Positions 7,153 through 15,803 of a stretch of 28,011 bases of DNA are shown here, in pieces. The translations under genes and the position numbers were made by a program. The DNA is from Bacteroidales bacterium UBA3289 (GTDB taxonomy: Bacteria; Bacteroidota; Bacteroidia; Bacteroidales; UBA932), in contig DETL01000006.1 of NCBI GenBank assembly GCA_002361625.1, positions 1 to 28,011 on the forward strand. Direction: 5' to 3'. The notes below the pieces were generated by a model. That model was not told the origin of the DNA. It made no database searches and saw only the letters and a list, made by a program, of their open reading frames with translations. Positions within the stretch are counted from its first letter, which is position 1, and each line of letters begins with the position of its first letter.

Positions 7153-9765
7153 CTAGAACTGCTGTCCGATGACGAAGTGGAACTGGCTGCCACCGTTCTT
7201 GGTGTCGTCGAAGCCATAGCCCCAGTCAACACCCAGGAGGCCGATCATCGGGAGGAAGACACGCACGCCCACACCGGCGCTCCGCTTGATCTGGAACGGG
7301 TTGAATTCGCGGATGTCCGCCCAGCAGTTACCGCCCTCGAGGAAGCCCAGGACGTAGATGGTGGACTGCGGCTGGAGGATCACCGGATAGCGGAGTTCCA
7401 CCGTGAACTTGTCATAGATGTTACCCGCATAGGTACCCGTGGAACTGTACGGAGTGACACGCATCGGCGTCAGGGAATAGTCTTCATAACCACGCAGGGA
7501 GATGATTTCCGCACCGTAGGTCATGTAGCCCGACATACCGTCACCGCCCACCTGGAAGCCTTCGAACGGGGAATAGCCCCAGTTGCGGTTATAGTATCCG
7601 AGGAAGCCGAACTGCGCCCGGCTCATCAGCACGAGATCGCCCACCAGCTTCGTATAGATGGCGCCGTTGAACTTCCACTTGTGGTATTCGATCCACTTGT
7701 AGCGGTTCGCGGAACTCCATTCGTTCTGGACCGTACCTGTCTTGTCCAGGTAAGTGGCGTTGTAGTCCACGTCTTTCCAGCTGCCCACCTTGACCTTTTC
7801 ACCGTTCTTGTAAGTGTACTTGCGGAACAGGGAATACGGCGGAGTCACCTGCACGGAGGCGGAGAAATCGGATCCCACGCGGGGATAGATCTGCTGGTCC
7901 GTGGAGTTACGGCTCAGGGAGAGGGTGTAGCTCAGGTTATGGGAGATACCGTCGTTGAAGGCGAAATAGCTGTTGTACCAGTTCGTGAGTTTATAGGTCT
8001 GCCAGCTCAGGCTGTTGTACAGGACGAAGTAGTTGTCAGGCCACTTGAGCCGGTTGCCCAGGCCCGCATTGAAACCGAACACCTCGAACATGCGGTCCGT
8101 GGAAAGGATGCCGATGTACAGGTAGGAGTCCGTCATCCTGGAATAGTAGCCGGAGAGGCTCAGGGAAGTAGGCTTCTTGCCGAAGAGCCAAGGCTCCATG
8201 AAACTGGCGCTCAAAGTGGTATAGTACCGTCCGTTCGTCTGGAAACGGAAGGAAAGCGTCTGCGCATCGCCCAGCGGAACCGGACGCCAGGCCTTCTTCT
8301 CGAACATCCGGTGGGTGGAGAAGTTGTTGAAACTCACGCCCGCCGTCGCGACGAAGGTGTTGCCGCCCCAGCCGCCGGAGAGTTCCAGCGTGGAGGAAGG
8401 CTTCTCCGTCACGTTGTACACCAGGTCCACGGTGTTGTTCAGCTGGTTGGGGATGACGGAATAACCGCCCTGGCCCATGATGGCTTCCGCATCGAACTGG
8501 CCCAGGGAAGCGATTTCACGGATGGAACGCTCGAAATCCGACTGGCTGAACAGGTAACCCGGACGGGTCATGATCTGGCGGCGGACCACCTTTTCGTTGG
8601 TCAGGTCGTTGCCGTTGATGACGATGTTGTTCAGGGTGGCGGGCTTTCCTTCGGAAATACGCATTTCCACGTCCACGGAGTCGTTCTGGATGTTGATCTC
8701 CACCGGCGTCACATTGAAGAAGAGGTAGCCGTTGTCCCGGTAGAGCTTGGTTACGTCATAGTCCGTCTGCTTGCCGCCGCCGCGGAGGCGCTTTTCCATC
8801 GTGACCATGTCATAGACATCGCCCTTCTTGATCTGTAGGACTTCGTCCAGGACCTCGGAAGGATAGACCGAGTTGCCGGTCCAGGTCACGTTGCGGAAAT
8901 AGTATTTGGGGCCCTCGTCGAAAACCATGTCGATGTTCAGATGCTTCGGGTCCACATAATACACGGAGTCGCGGACGAGACGGGCGTCGCGGTAACCGGC
9001 CTCATTGAAAGCCTCGAGGACGGTCTTGCGGTCCGTCTGGTAATACTCCTTTTCCTTGAACTTCTTGGATTTGAAGAAATTGTACCACTTGTTGGAGTGG
9101 GTGTCCTTCATGGACTTGGCGAGCTTGTACTCGGAGATGTCGGTATTGCCCACGAAATTGATGTCCTTGATCCGGATCTTCTCGCCTTTCTTGACATCGA
9201 AGTTCACCCGGATGGCGCTGCGGATCATCGTATCCTTCTGGACCTGGACGTCCACGTCGCAGAGGAGGAAACCCTTCTCCTTGTAGTAGCGCTTGATGAT
9301 GTCCACGGAGGTGCTTTTCACATAGTCGGAGAATTCCCGGCCCGGACGGAGGTTCAGGCGCTCCTGGAGGTCCTTCCTTTCCCCGGACTTGACACCCGAA
9401 TAGGTCCAGCGGGAGACTCTCGGACGCTCCTTGACCACGACCTTGAGCCAGGCCGTGTCGCGGGCGGCGCTCAGGGAATCGATCCGGATGGCGACGTCTT
9501 CGAAATAGCGCTGGGCGACCAGGCGCTTCAGGACACCCGTCACGTCCTCGCCCGGAATGGTAACGGACATGCCTTTCTGGAATCCTGTCAGCTGCAGGAT
9601 CTGGTTCTCGCCAAAGTACTGGTTTCCTTCGACCCCTACTCCCCCGATGACATATTTCCGGGGATTCGTATAATCGACGTCGATCGTGCCGCCCGTGTTC
9701 TGCGCCCACAGGGAGGATCCCGTGAGGACGGCGAGCAGCAGGCAGACGGTCTTGCGTATCTTCAT
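7153..9765 (-). CDS. bamA: Outer-membrane protein assembly factor BamA (Omp85)
   Basis: 870 residues from the ATG at 9765 (MKIRKTVCLLLAVLTGSSLWAQ, a good signal peptide). An in-frame ATG at 9780 would add only MADLT before the basic region and is less likely. The N-terminal half contains about five POTRA domains that recruit substrates and partner lipoproteins; the C-terminal half is a 16-strand barrel-type domain ending in the phenylalanine of FVIGQQF. The conserved L6-loop motif appears as LRGYED, and GLLGVDWGYGFDD near the end is typical of the family. BamA folds and inserts outer-membrane proteins. It follows uppS by 36 bases and precedes the Skp gene; BamD is encoded at 16748-17632. Confidence 0.96.
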   Translation of the reverse strand: MKIRKTVCLLLAVLTGSSLWAQNTGGTIDVDYTNPRKYVIGGVGVEGNQYFGENQILQLTGFQKGMSVTIPGEDVTGVLKRLVAQRYFEDVAIRIDSLSAARDTAWLKVVVKERPRVSRWTYSGVKSGERKDLQERLNLRPGREFSDYVKSTSVDIIKRYYKEKGFLLCDVDVQVQKDTMIRSAIRVNFDVKKGEKIRIKDINFVGNTDISEYKLAKSMKDTHSNKWYNFFKSKKFKEKEYYQTDRKTVLEAFNEAGYRDARLVRDSVYYVDPKHLNIDMVFDEGPKYYFRNVTWTGNSVYPSEVLDEVLQIKKGDVYDMVTMEKRLRGGGKQTDYDVTKLYRDNGYLFFNVTPVEINIQNDSVDVEMRISEGKPATLNNIVINGNDLTNEKVVRRQIMTRPGYLFSQSDFERSIREIASLGQFDAEAIMGQGGYSVIPNQLNNTVDLVYNVTEKPSSTLELSGGWGGNTFVATAGVSFNNFSTHRMFEKKAWRPVPLGDAQTLSFRFQTNGRYYTTLSASFMEPWLFGKKPTSLSLSGYYSRMTDSYLYIGILSTDRMFEVFGFNAGLGNRLKWPDNYFVLYNSLSWQTYKLTNWYNSYFAFNDGISHNLSYTLSLSRNSTDQQIYPRVGSDFSASVQVTPPYSLFRKYTYKNGEKVKVGSWKDVDYNATYLDKTGTVQNEWSSANRYKWIEYHKWKFNGAIYTKLVGDLVLMSRAQFGFLGYYNRNWGYSPFEGFQVGGDGMSGYMTYGAEIISLRGYEDYSLTPMRVTPYSSTGTYAGNIYDKFTVELRYPVILQPQSTIYVLGFLEGGNCWADIREFNPFQIKRSAGVGVRVFLPMIGLLGVDWGYGFDDTKNGGSQFHFVIGQQF

Positions 9766-9801
9766 CGTTAAATCAGCCATTATCCTGCAAAGATAACTCT
9801 T

Positions 9802-10500
9802 TTATTTGACTTTTCCATATCTGCGGTCCCGGGAAGCGTACGTCTCGAGCGCCGCGCGGAACTCGGGTTTCCGGAAATCGGGCCACAGGGTGTTCGTAAA
9901 CACGAACTCCGTGTAGGCGCACTGCCAGAGAAGGTAGTTGGAGATGCGCTGTTCCCCGGAGGTGCGGATCAGCAGGTCCGGATCCGGGATTCCGGCCGTC
10001 ACGAGGTACTGGTCGAAATCGGCGATGTCCATGTCCTGGATCCCCTCGGCCCCCTTTTCGGCAGCCGCACGCTTCATGGCCTGGAGGATATCCCACTTCC
10101 CGCTGTAGCTCAGGAAGACGATGAGGGTCATCCGGGTGCAGCCGGCGGTTTTCTCCATCAGACGGTCGATGGCGGCGTTCAGCTTGTCCGAAAGGCGGGC
10201 GCGGTTCCCCAGCACGACGAAGCGGACGCCATTGTCCAGGAGGGTTTTCACCTCGTTGTGGATGGCTTCCATCATCAGTTCCATCAGACGGTTCACCTCC
10301 GCTTCGGGCCGGTTCCAGTTCTCCTCCGAGAAGGCATACAGGGAGAGATATTTCACACCGGCCTCCACGGCCGCCTCGGTGCATGCACGGACGCTTTCCA
10401 CGCCCTCCACATGCCCATATACGCGTTCACGGCCCCGGGCTTTCGCCCAGCGGCCGTTGCCGTCCATGATGATGGACACGTGCTCGGGTACTGCGTTCAT
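9802..10500 (-). CDS. uppS: Isoprenyl transferase (undecaprenyl diphosphate synthase)
   Basis: 232 residues. Cis-prenyltransferase that condenses isopentenyl diphosphate units to make the C55 carrier lipid for cell-wall and surface-glycan synthesis. It shows the family signatures: IIMDGNGRWAKARG at 10-23 with catalytic Asp13, YLSLYAFSEENWNRP with the conserved Phe-Ser-x-Glu-Asn-Trp-x-Arg stretch, and the C-terminal DLLIRTSGEQRISNYLLWQ followed by a conserved WPDF. It is cytoplasmic and membrane-associated. It starts 3 bases after nadK and ends 36 bases before bamA, so it is part of the nadK-uppS-bamA-skp unit. Confidence 0.96.
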   Translation of the reverse strand: MNAVPEHVSIIMDGNGRWAKARGRERVYGHVEGVESVRACTEAAVEAGVKYLSLYAFSEENWNRPEAEVNRLMELMMEAIHNEVKTLLDNGVRFVVLGNRARLSDKLNAAIDRLMEKTAGCTRMTLIVFLSYSGKWDILQAMKRAAAEKGAEGIQDMDIADFDQYLVTAGIPDPDLLIRTSGEQRISNYLLWQCAYTEFVFTNTLWPDFRKPEFRAALETYASRDRRYGKVK

Positions 10501-10503
10501 GCT

Positions 10504-11328
10504 TTATCCATTGTTTCTCATATCCTCGCCCCAGAACAGCCTGGAAGTAAGGGCCCGGACGAACCCGGACTCGGCGAGACGGATACGCTTAAGCGAAAAT
10601 TGTGCCATCTCGACATGGATGCTCCATTCCTGGGTGATTTCCATCGTACGGTTGTCCGTACTCATGATGGCCACCCCGTCCCGGCTCTCGAAGGAAATGT
10701 CCACCTTCGCGGTTTCGGGGAGGACGATCGGCCGCACGTTGAGGTTGTGCGGGGAAATCGGGGCGATGATGAGGACCTTGGTGTCCGGCATGCAGATAGG
10801 ACCGCCCACGCTCAGGGAGTAGGCCGTGGAGCCGGAGGAGGTAGAAACGATCAGGCCGTCCGCCCAGTAGGTCGGAAGGGTTTCGCCGTTCACGCTGGCG
10901 CGGATGCCCAGCACGGAAGGTCCCTTGCGGTGGATGGCGACCTCATTCACGGAATAAGGCAGCATGCCGATGCTCTTGCGGGCGCCGGGGCCCTTGAGGG
11001 TCGCATTGAGGACGGTCCGGTACTCGATGCTGAAATCCCCTTCCATGAGGGCCTTCAGCACGGCCTCCGGGCGGTTCTCGCACAGGAAGCCGATACGTCC
11101 GAAATTCACCCCCAGGATGGGGAGGCCGATGTCCGAGACGATGTGCGCGGCCGACAGAAAGGTCCCGTCACCACCCATGGAAAGGACCAGGTCGGTTTCC
11201 GGACGGATGTCGGACTTGGTCTTGATCTCATACACTTCATACGAAGCGGATTCCAGTTCGCTCAGCAGGGCGCGCATGCGCGGCTCATCCCGCAACTCGT
11301 CTTTCAGGACGAAATAACCTATTTTCAT
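10504..11328 (-). CDS. nadK: NAD kinase
   Basis: 274 residues. Phosphorylates NAD to NADP in the cytoplasm. The hallmark GGDGT motif is at 52-56 (catalytic Asp54) within VLSMGGDGTFLSAAH, followed by LGVNFGRIGFL, the NE motif in YSVNEVAIHR, and the conserved DGLIVSTSSGSTAYSLSVGG substrate loop. Length is normal. It is the first gene of the minus-strand unit, with a -7 element at 11352-11359, and is divergent from pdxJ. Confidence 0.96.
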   Translation of the reverse strand: MKIGYFVLKDELRDEPRMRALLSELESASYEVYEIKTKSDIRPETDLVLSMGGDGTFLSAAHIVSDIGLPILGVNFGRIGFLCENRPEAVLKALMEGDFSIEYRTVLNATLKGPGARKSIGMLPYSVNEVAIHRKGPSVLGIRASVNGETLPTYWADGLIVSTSSGSTAYSLSVGGPICMPDTKVLIIAPISPHNLNVRPIVLPETAKVDISFESRDGVAIMSTDNRTMEITQEWSIHVEMAQFSLKRIRLAESGFVRALTSRLFWGEDMRNNG

Positions 11329-11351
11329 TCGGGCACTTTCATTTCAGCCGC

Positions 11352-11359
11352 CAAAAATA
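11352..11359 (-). promoter_or_regulatory. nadK operon promoter -7 element
   Basis: Reads TATTTTTG on the minus strand (TAnnTTTG), 23 bases before the nadK start. It is only 23 bp from the opposed pdxJ -7 element, so the two promoters overlap. No clear -33 TTG is seen. Confidence 0.6.
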
Positions 11360-11382
11360 ACACTTTAAATTATAAAAATCAC

Positions 11383-11390
11383 TATTTTTG
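11383..11390 (+). promoter_or_regulatory. pdxJ promoter -7 element
   Basis: TATTTTTG, identical in sequence to the opposed nadK element, 28 bases before the pdxJ ATG. No clear -33 TTG is seen. The AT-rich 23 bp between the two elements must hold both promoters' upstream contacts. Confidence 0.62.
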
Positions 11391-11418
11391 TCGCGAAAAC
11401 GATTAGACCGTACCCATT

Positions 11419-12141
11419 ATGAAGACTCGGCTCAGTGTCAATATCAATAAATTCGCGACCCTCCGCAACGCCCGCGGAGGCAACATGCCCGACGTGACGA
11501 AGGCCGCCCTGGACTGCGAACGCTTCGGCGCGGAGGGCATCACCGTCCATCCGCGTCCCGACGAGCGGCATATCCGCTACAGCGACGTCCGGACCATCCG
11601 GCCGCTGGTGAAGACCGAATTCAACATCGAGGGGAACCCGATCCCCGCATTCATCGACCTGGTGGACGAAGTCGTCCCGGACCAGGTCACCCTGGTCCCC
11701 GACGCCCGGGATGCCATCACCTCCAACCAGGGATGGGACACGCTGAGAAACAGGGACTTCCTGACCGAAGTGTGCCGGGAGTTCAAATCCCGGGGAATCC
11801 GGACCTCCATCTTCATCGACCCGGATCCGGCCATGGCCGAAGGCGCCGCCGCCTGCGGGGCGGACCGCGTGGAACTGTACACGGAAGGCTATGCGGCGAA
11901 GTACGCCCTCGGACGGGAAGCCGCCATCGCCCGCTACGTCGAGGCGGCGGAAGCCGCCCGCCACGCGGGGCTGGGCCTCAACGCCGGGCACGACCTCTCC
12001 CTGGAGAACCTGGCCTATTTCATACAGACCATTCCCTGGACCGCCGAGGTTTCCATCGGCCACGCGCTCATCTGCGACGCCCTGTACCTGGGGCTGGAAG
12101 CGACCATCGCGGCCTATCTTGCGCAAATTCGCAAAAAATAG
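11419..12141 (+). CDS. pdxJ: Pyridoxine 5'-phosphate synthase
   Basis: 240 residues, normal for the family. Condenses 3-amino-2-oxopropyl phosphate with 1-deoxyxylulose 5-phosphate to form pyridoxine 5'-phosphate in the DXP-dependent vitamin B6 pathway. Conserved elements are the N-terminal LSVNINKFATLRNARGG, ITVHPRPDERHI (catalytic His44), FNIEGNP (Glu71), LVPDARDAITSNQGWD, LNAGHDLSLEN (His191) and the phosphate-binding VSIGHALICDAL near the end. It appears to be transcribed alone from the divergent promoter region shared with nadK; a new promoter for the next gene overlaps its stop codon. Confidence 0.97.
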   Translation: MKTRLSVNINKFATLRNARGGNMPDVTKAALDCERFGAEGITVHPRPDERHIRYSDVRTIRPLVKTEFNIEGNPIPAFIDLVDEVVPDQVTLVPDARDAITSNQGWDTLRNRDFLTEVCREFKSRGIRTSIFIDPDPAMAEGAAACGADRVELYTEGYAAKYALGREAAIARYVEAAEAARHAGLGLNAGHDLSLENLAYFIQTIPWTAEVSIGHALICDALYLGLEATIAAYLAQIRKK

Positions 12142-12142
12142 T

Positions 12143-12150
12143 TATCTTTG
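12143..12150 (+). promoter_or_regulatory. Promoter -7 element of the OmpH-like lipoprotein gene
   Basis: TATCTTTG (TAnnTTTG) begins 2 bases past the pdxJ stop, 36 bases before the ATG at 12187. A TTG around 12120, inside the end of pdxJ, sits at suitable -33 spacing. Confidence 0.7.
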
Positions 12151-12186
12151 CATTCTTGTACCATGGAAAATATTAATTGCACAATA

Positions 12187-12801
12187 ATGAAAAAGACTGC
12201 ATCCATCCTGAGCGCCGTCCTCGTGGCCGGCCTCGCCCTCACCGGCTGCAACAACGCCGCCACGGCTCCCGCCGCCGAAACCAAGTCCGACACCACCGCC
12301 GTCGCCGGCAGCATCGTATTCTTCAACATCGACAAGGTCGTCGAGAGCTATGACATGGCGAACGACCTCCGCAGCGCCGTGGAGACCAAGGTGGGCGGCA
12401 TCCAGTCCGAGATCGACCGTCGCGGCAACAAGCTCCAGAAAGATGCCAACGACTTCCAGAACAAGGTGGACAAGGGCCTGCTGACCACTTCCGTCGCGAA
12501 CGCCCAGTACCAGAAGCTCCAGCAGCAGCAGAACGAGTACCAGCAGTACGTGGTCCGCAAGCAGCAGGAGATGAACGAGGAGCAGACGGTGATGCTGAAC
12601 CAGATCATGAACGCCATCGCCGAGTATGTGAAGGAGTACAACGCCGAGAAGCAGTACGCCCTCATCCTCACCACCTCCGGTGACATCCTCCCGGCTCCCG
12701 TCGTGACCGGCGCCCCCGCCCTGGACATCACCGACGAGATCCTCGCCGGCCTGAACGCGGCCTACGTGAAGACCAAGGCTGCCGAGACCGGGAACAAGTA
12801 G
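12187..12801 (+). CDS. OmpH/Skp-like lipoprotein
   Basis: 204 residues from ATG 12187; in-frame ATGs further upstream (from 12148) fall on or directly after the promoter and are rejected. The leader ends in a lipobox LTGC with Cys21, so the mature protein is lipid-anchored rather than free. An Ala/Thr-rich linker follows, then a Skp/OmpH pattern: an opening strand GSIVFFNIDKVVESYDMAN, a long Gln/Glu/Lys-rich coiled coil (about 65-150), and a closing strand YALILTTSGDILPAP. Skp proteins chaperone outer-membrane proteins; an anchored form could work close to the BAM machinery. It is the first gene of a plus-strand unit with a glycosyltransferase 3 bases downstream. The family call is good; the site and clients are inference. 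Confidence 0.85.
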   Translation: MKKTASILSAVLVAGLALTGCNNAATAPAAETKSDTTAVAGSIVFFNIDKVVESYDMANDLRSAVETKVGGIQSEIDRRGNKLQKDANDFQNKVDKGLLTTSVANAQYQKLQQQQNEYQQYVVRKQQEMNEEQTVMLNQIMNAIAEYVKEYNAEKQYALILTTSGDILPAPVVTGAPALDITDEILAGLNAAYVKTKAAETGNK

Positions 12802-12804
12802 TCG

Positions 12805-13926
12805 ATGAAGGTCGCCATACTGTCCAGTTTCTACCCCCTCAGGGGAGGCATTTCCCAGTTCAACGCGAGCCTGCTCGCGGGACTGGGAAAGTTGCACGAT
12901 GTCAGGGCTTTCAGCTTCAAGCGGCAGTACCCTGAAATCCTCTTCCCGGGGAAGACGCAGTATGTCACGCCCGACGACGAGGCCGTTCCGGTGGAGGCGG
13001 AAGCCTTGCTGGACACGGCCAATCCTTTTTCGTACGCGCGCACGGCCCGCGCGATCCGCGCCTGGGAACCGGACCTCCTCGTGATGAAATACTGGATGTC
13101 CTGGTTCGCCCCGTCCCTGGGATGGGTGGAGCGCCATGTGGGCCCTCGCTGCAAGGTGGTGCCCGTGCTGGACAACGTCATCCCGCACGAGCCCCATTGG
13201 TTTGACAAACCCCTTACCCAGTGGTTCCTGGCCGGTTGCGACGGCTATGTGACCATGTCCCAGAGCGTGACGGACGACCTGCTTTCCCTCAGGCCCGACG
13301 CCCGTTATGCTCTGCTTCCCCATCCGCTGTATTCCCACTTCGGAGAGAAACTTCCGCGGGAAGAGGCGGCCCGGGCCCTCGGTATCGACCCGGCCCGGAA
13401 GACCCTGCTATTCTTCGGCCTGATCCGCGACTACAAGGGACTGGACATCCTGCTCGAGGCTTTCCGAGGCCTGCCGGACGACTACCAGCTCGTGGTGGCG
13501 GGAGAGCCCTACGGCTCCTTCGACAAGTACCAGGCCATCCTGGACACCCTGCCCGGGAAGGACCGGGTGCATGTGTTCCCGGACTATGTGAAGGACTCCG
13601 AGGTGAAGCGGTATTTCTCCGCCGCCGACGTGACCGTCCTTCCCTACCGGAGCGCCACCCAGAGCGGAATCAGCTCGGTTTCCTACCACTTCGAGGTTCC
13701 GATGATCGTCACGGACGTGGGCGGTCTCCGGGGAACCATCGGCGACCGCGGCACGGGACTGGTCGCTCCTGCCGCCGAACCGGAATCCATCCGCCGGGAA
13801 ATCCTCCGCTACTTTGCGGACCCCACCCTCCGGGAACGCTGCATCGAAGCCATCCGCCGGGAAAAGGAACGCCTTTCCTGGGACCGTTTTGCAGCCGACC
13901 TGACCGCCTTTGCGGAGCAACTTTAA
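12805..13926 (+). CDS. GT-B glycosyltransferase (GT4-like, group 1)
   Basis: 373 residues. The N-terminal Rossmann domain begins MKVAILSSFYPLRGGISQFN, with the glycine-rich acceptor loop of GT4-type enzymes. The C-terminal nucleotide-sugar domain starts near residue 197 (TLLFFGLIRDYKGLDILLEAF) and carries the family donor-site region VTVLPYRSATQSGISSVSYH, followed by PMIVTDVGG. Such enzymes transfer sugars from nucleotide or lipid-linked donors during surface-glycan synthesis at the inner membrane face. Acceptor and sugar cannot be predicted. It follows the OmpH-like lipoprotein by 3 bases and precedes the LysM gene by 10, so it is co-transcribed with them, which supports an envelope role. 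Confidence 0.88.
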   Translation: MKVAILSSFYPLRGGISQFNASLLAGLGKLHDVRAFSFKRQYPEILFPGKTQYVTPDDEAVPVEAEALLDTANPFSYARTARAIRAWEPDLLVMKYWMSWFAPSLGWVERHVGPRCKVVPVLDNVIPHEPHWFDKPLTQWFLAGCDGYVTMSQSVTDDLLSLRPDARYALLPHPLYSHFGEKLPREEAARALGIDPARKTLLFFGLIRDYKGLDILLEAFRGLPDDYQLVVAGEPYGSFDKYQAILDTLPGKDRVHVFPDYVKDSEVKRYFSAADVTVLPYRSATQSGISSVSYHFEVPMIVTDVGGLRGTIGDRGTGLVAPAAEPESIRREILRYFADPTLRERCIEAIRREKERLSWDRFAADLTAFAEQL

Positions 13927-13936
13927 TTGACACGAC

Positions 13937-15802
13937 ATGATGAAAAACCGAAATACGGTCCTTCTCGCAGCGATCCTCTGCCTGACCCTCTCAGGCGGAT
14001 CCGCCCTGAACGCCCAGGAGTACACACCGGTTCCCGTGACCATTTCCCGTTCCACCGTAAACATCGACGGCAAGAGCTACTACGCGCACATCGTCCTGGA
14101 AAGGCAGACGATCTTCGGCATCACCAAGGCCTATGACGTCACGGAGGAAGTCCTGTATTCCGCCAATCCCCGGCTGAAGGAGGAAGGGCTCAAATCCGGC
14201 ACCGTCATCTACATCCCCGTGGACAAGAAGGCCGCCCAGGGCGCGTCCAAGACCCGGACCGTGGAGACGAAGACCAAGACCGAAACGAAGACCAAGGCCG
14301 AGCCGAAAGAAACGAAAGAGCCGAAAAAGGAACCGGCCGTCGTTACGAAACCGGCTCCGAAGGACCCGAAGGATGAATTCCCGGACAAGGAAGGATTCAT
14401 CAAGCATACCGTCAAATGGTTCGAGGACATCTACGATGTAGCGAACGCCTATGGGATCACCCCGCAGGATATCATGGAGGCCAACGGGCTCAAGTCCAGC
14501 CGTATCTCCAAGCGCCAGATCCTGTATGTCCCCGTCCTCTCCGAGGCGGAAAAGGCCCGGAGGCTGGCCGCCAAGGAAGCGGAGAAGGCCACCCCGCCGC
14601 CCACCATTCCGGTCATCGAGGATCCTGACATCCCCGAAACCGAAATCGCCGTCGTGGAACAGAATGATCCCATCCGCGTGGACCAACCCGTCGTGGCGCA
14701 AGTGGACAAGATCGAAAAGGAAGAGACGGCCGTGGAAGAGGAAGAAGAGGACGGCATCCTGGACTGGCTCACAGGGAAAGGGAACGTGGAGATGGCTCTC
14801 ATCCTCCCCTTCAACGCCGCCGGCAAGGTCAGCGAGACGAACATGGATTTCTACTCCGGCGTCCTCCTGGCCCTCCGGGACCTCGAGTCGGAGGGCATCA
14901 AGGCCAAACTCAATGTCTATGACCTCCAGAGCGGCCTCCCGAACGCTTCCGAACTGGACCGGAACGATTTCATCCTGGGACCGGTGACGACCGCCGACCT
15001 GTCTTCCGTCCTGGACCGCTCGGAAGGACGGGTGCCCGTCATCTCCCCGCTGGACCAGCGCGCAGCTTCCCTCACGCAGACCCATCCGAACTTCATCCAG
15101 GCTCCGTCCTCCGCACAGAACCAGTATGAGGACCTGGCCGCCTGGGCGGCTCAGGGGCTCCGTTCGGGCGACCGGATCATCCTCGTCACGGAATCCGGAG
15201 CCACCGCTCCGGCCATCGGCGTACGGAATGCCCTGACGGAAGCCGGCATCCCCTTCCACGGAGTCAGCCTGGGACAGGGCGAAACCCGTTCCCTCTCCTC
15301 CAACCTCCTCTCCCAGCTCACCAAGGGCGGCGAGAACCGCATGATCGTCGCCTCGGAGAAAGAATCCTTCGTGGCCGACCTGGTCCGCAACCTCGGCATC
15401 CTCCGGGGACGCGGATACGACGTGGTCATGTATGCCCCTTCCCGGGTCCGGACCTTCGACTCCGTGGACGGGGCGGCCTACCACCAGTGCGCCCTGCACA
15501 TCAGCTCGTCCTACTTCGTGGACTATGCCGATTCCCGCGCCAAGTCCTTCGTCCGCACCTACCGGGCCCTTTTCAAGACGGAGCCCAGCCAGTTCGCTTT
15601 CCAGGGCTATGATACGGCCCGTTACTTCGCCTCGCTCGTGAGCAAGTACGGTCATCGCTGGACCAAGGCGCTCACCCGCGTGGATGCGAAGGGTCTCCAT
15701 ACGGATTTCCACTTCGAGGCCACCCCCGAAGGCGCCTTCCGCAATACGGCCGTCCGCCGCATCGTTTACAGAACCGATTACTCCACAGAACTTGACAGAT
15801 AA
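13937..15802 (+). CDS. LysM-LysM-type 1 periplasmic-binding-fold protein
   Basis: 621 residues with a signal peptide (MMKNRNTVLLAAILCLTLSG..., cleavage near ALNAQ). The exact start is either of two adjacent ATGs (13937 or 13940). Two LysM-like repeats lie at about 48-95 (YYAHIVLERQTIFGITKAYD...) and 155-200 (IKHTVKWFEDIYDVANAYG...), joined by a Lys/Thr/Glu/Pro-rich linker. After an acidic linker (VEEEEEDG), residues about 285-621 form a type 1 periplasmic-binding fold (NVEMALILPFNAAGK... DFYSGVLLALRDLESEG), like branched-chain amino-acid receptors or LpoA. It probably sits on peptidoglycan in the periplasm; the binding-fold part may sense a ligand or protein partner. A role in cell-wall synthesis control is possible, not shown. 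It is followed by trxB after one base. Confidence 0.8.
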   Translation: MMKNRNTVLLAAILCLTLSGGSALNAQEYTPVPVTISRSTVNIDGKSYYAHIVLERQTIFGITKAYDVTEEVLYSANPRLKEEGLKSGTVIYIPVDKKAAQGASKTRTVETKTKTETKTKAEPKETKEPKKEPAVVTKPAPKDPKDEFPDKEGFIKHTVKWFEDIYDVANAYGITPQDIMEANGLKSSRISKRQILYVPVLSEAEKARRLAAKEAEKATPPPTIPVIEDPDIPETEIAVVEQNDPIRVDQPVVAQVDKIEKEETAVEEEEEDGILDWLTGKGNVEMALILPFNAAGKVSETNMDFYSGVLLALRDLESEGIKAKLNVYDLQSGLPNASELDRNDFILGPVTTADLSSVLDRSEGRVPVISPLDQRAASLTQTHPNFIQAPSSAQNQYEDLAAWAAQGLRSGDRIILVTESGATAPAIGVRNALTEAGIPFHGVSLGQGETRSLSSNLLSQLTKGGENRMIVASEKESFVADLVRNLGILRGRGYDVVMYAPSRVRTFDSVDGAAYHQCALHISSSYFVDYADSRAKSFVRTYRALFKTEPSQFAFQGYDTARYFASLVSKYGHRWTKALTRVDAKGLHTDFHFEATPEGAFRNTAVRRIVYRTDYSTELDR

Positions 15803-15803
15803 G

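Noticed and set aside
15684..15803. 40-residue N-terminal extension of TrxB
   Set aside because: It lies wholly in another frame of the LysM gene; TrxB homology begins at the ATG at 15804.
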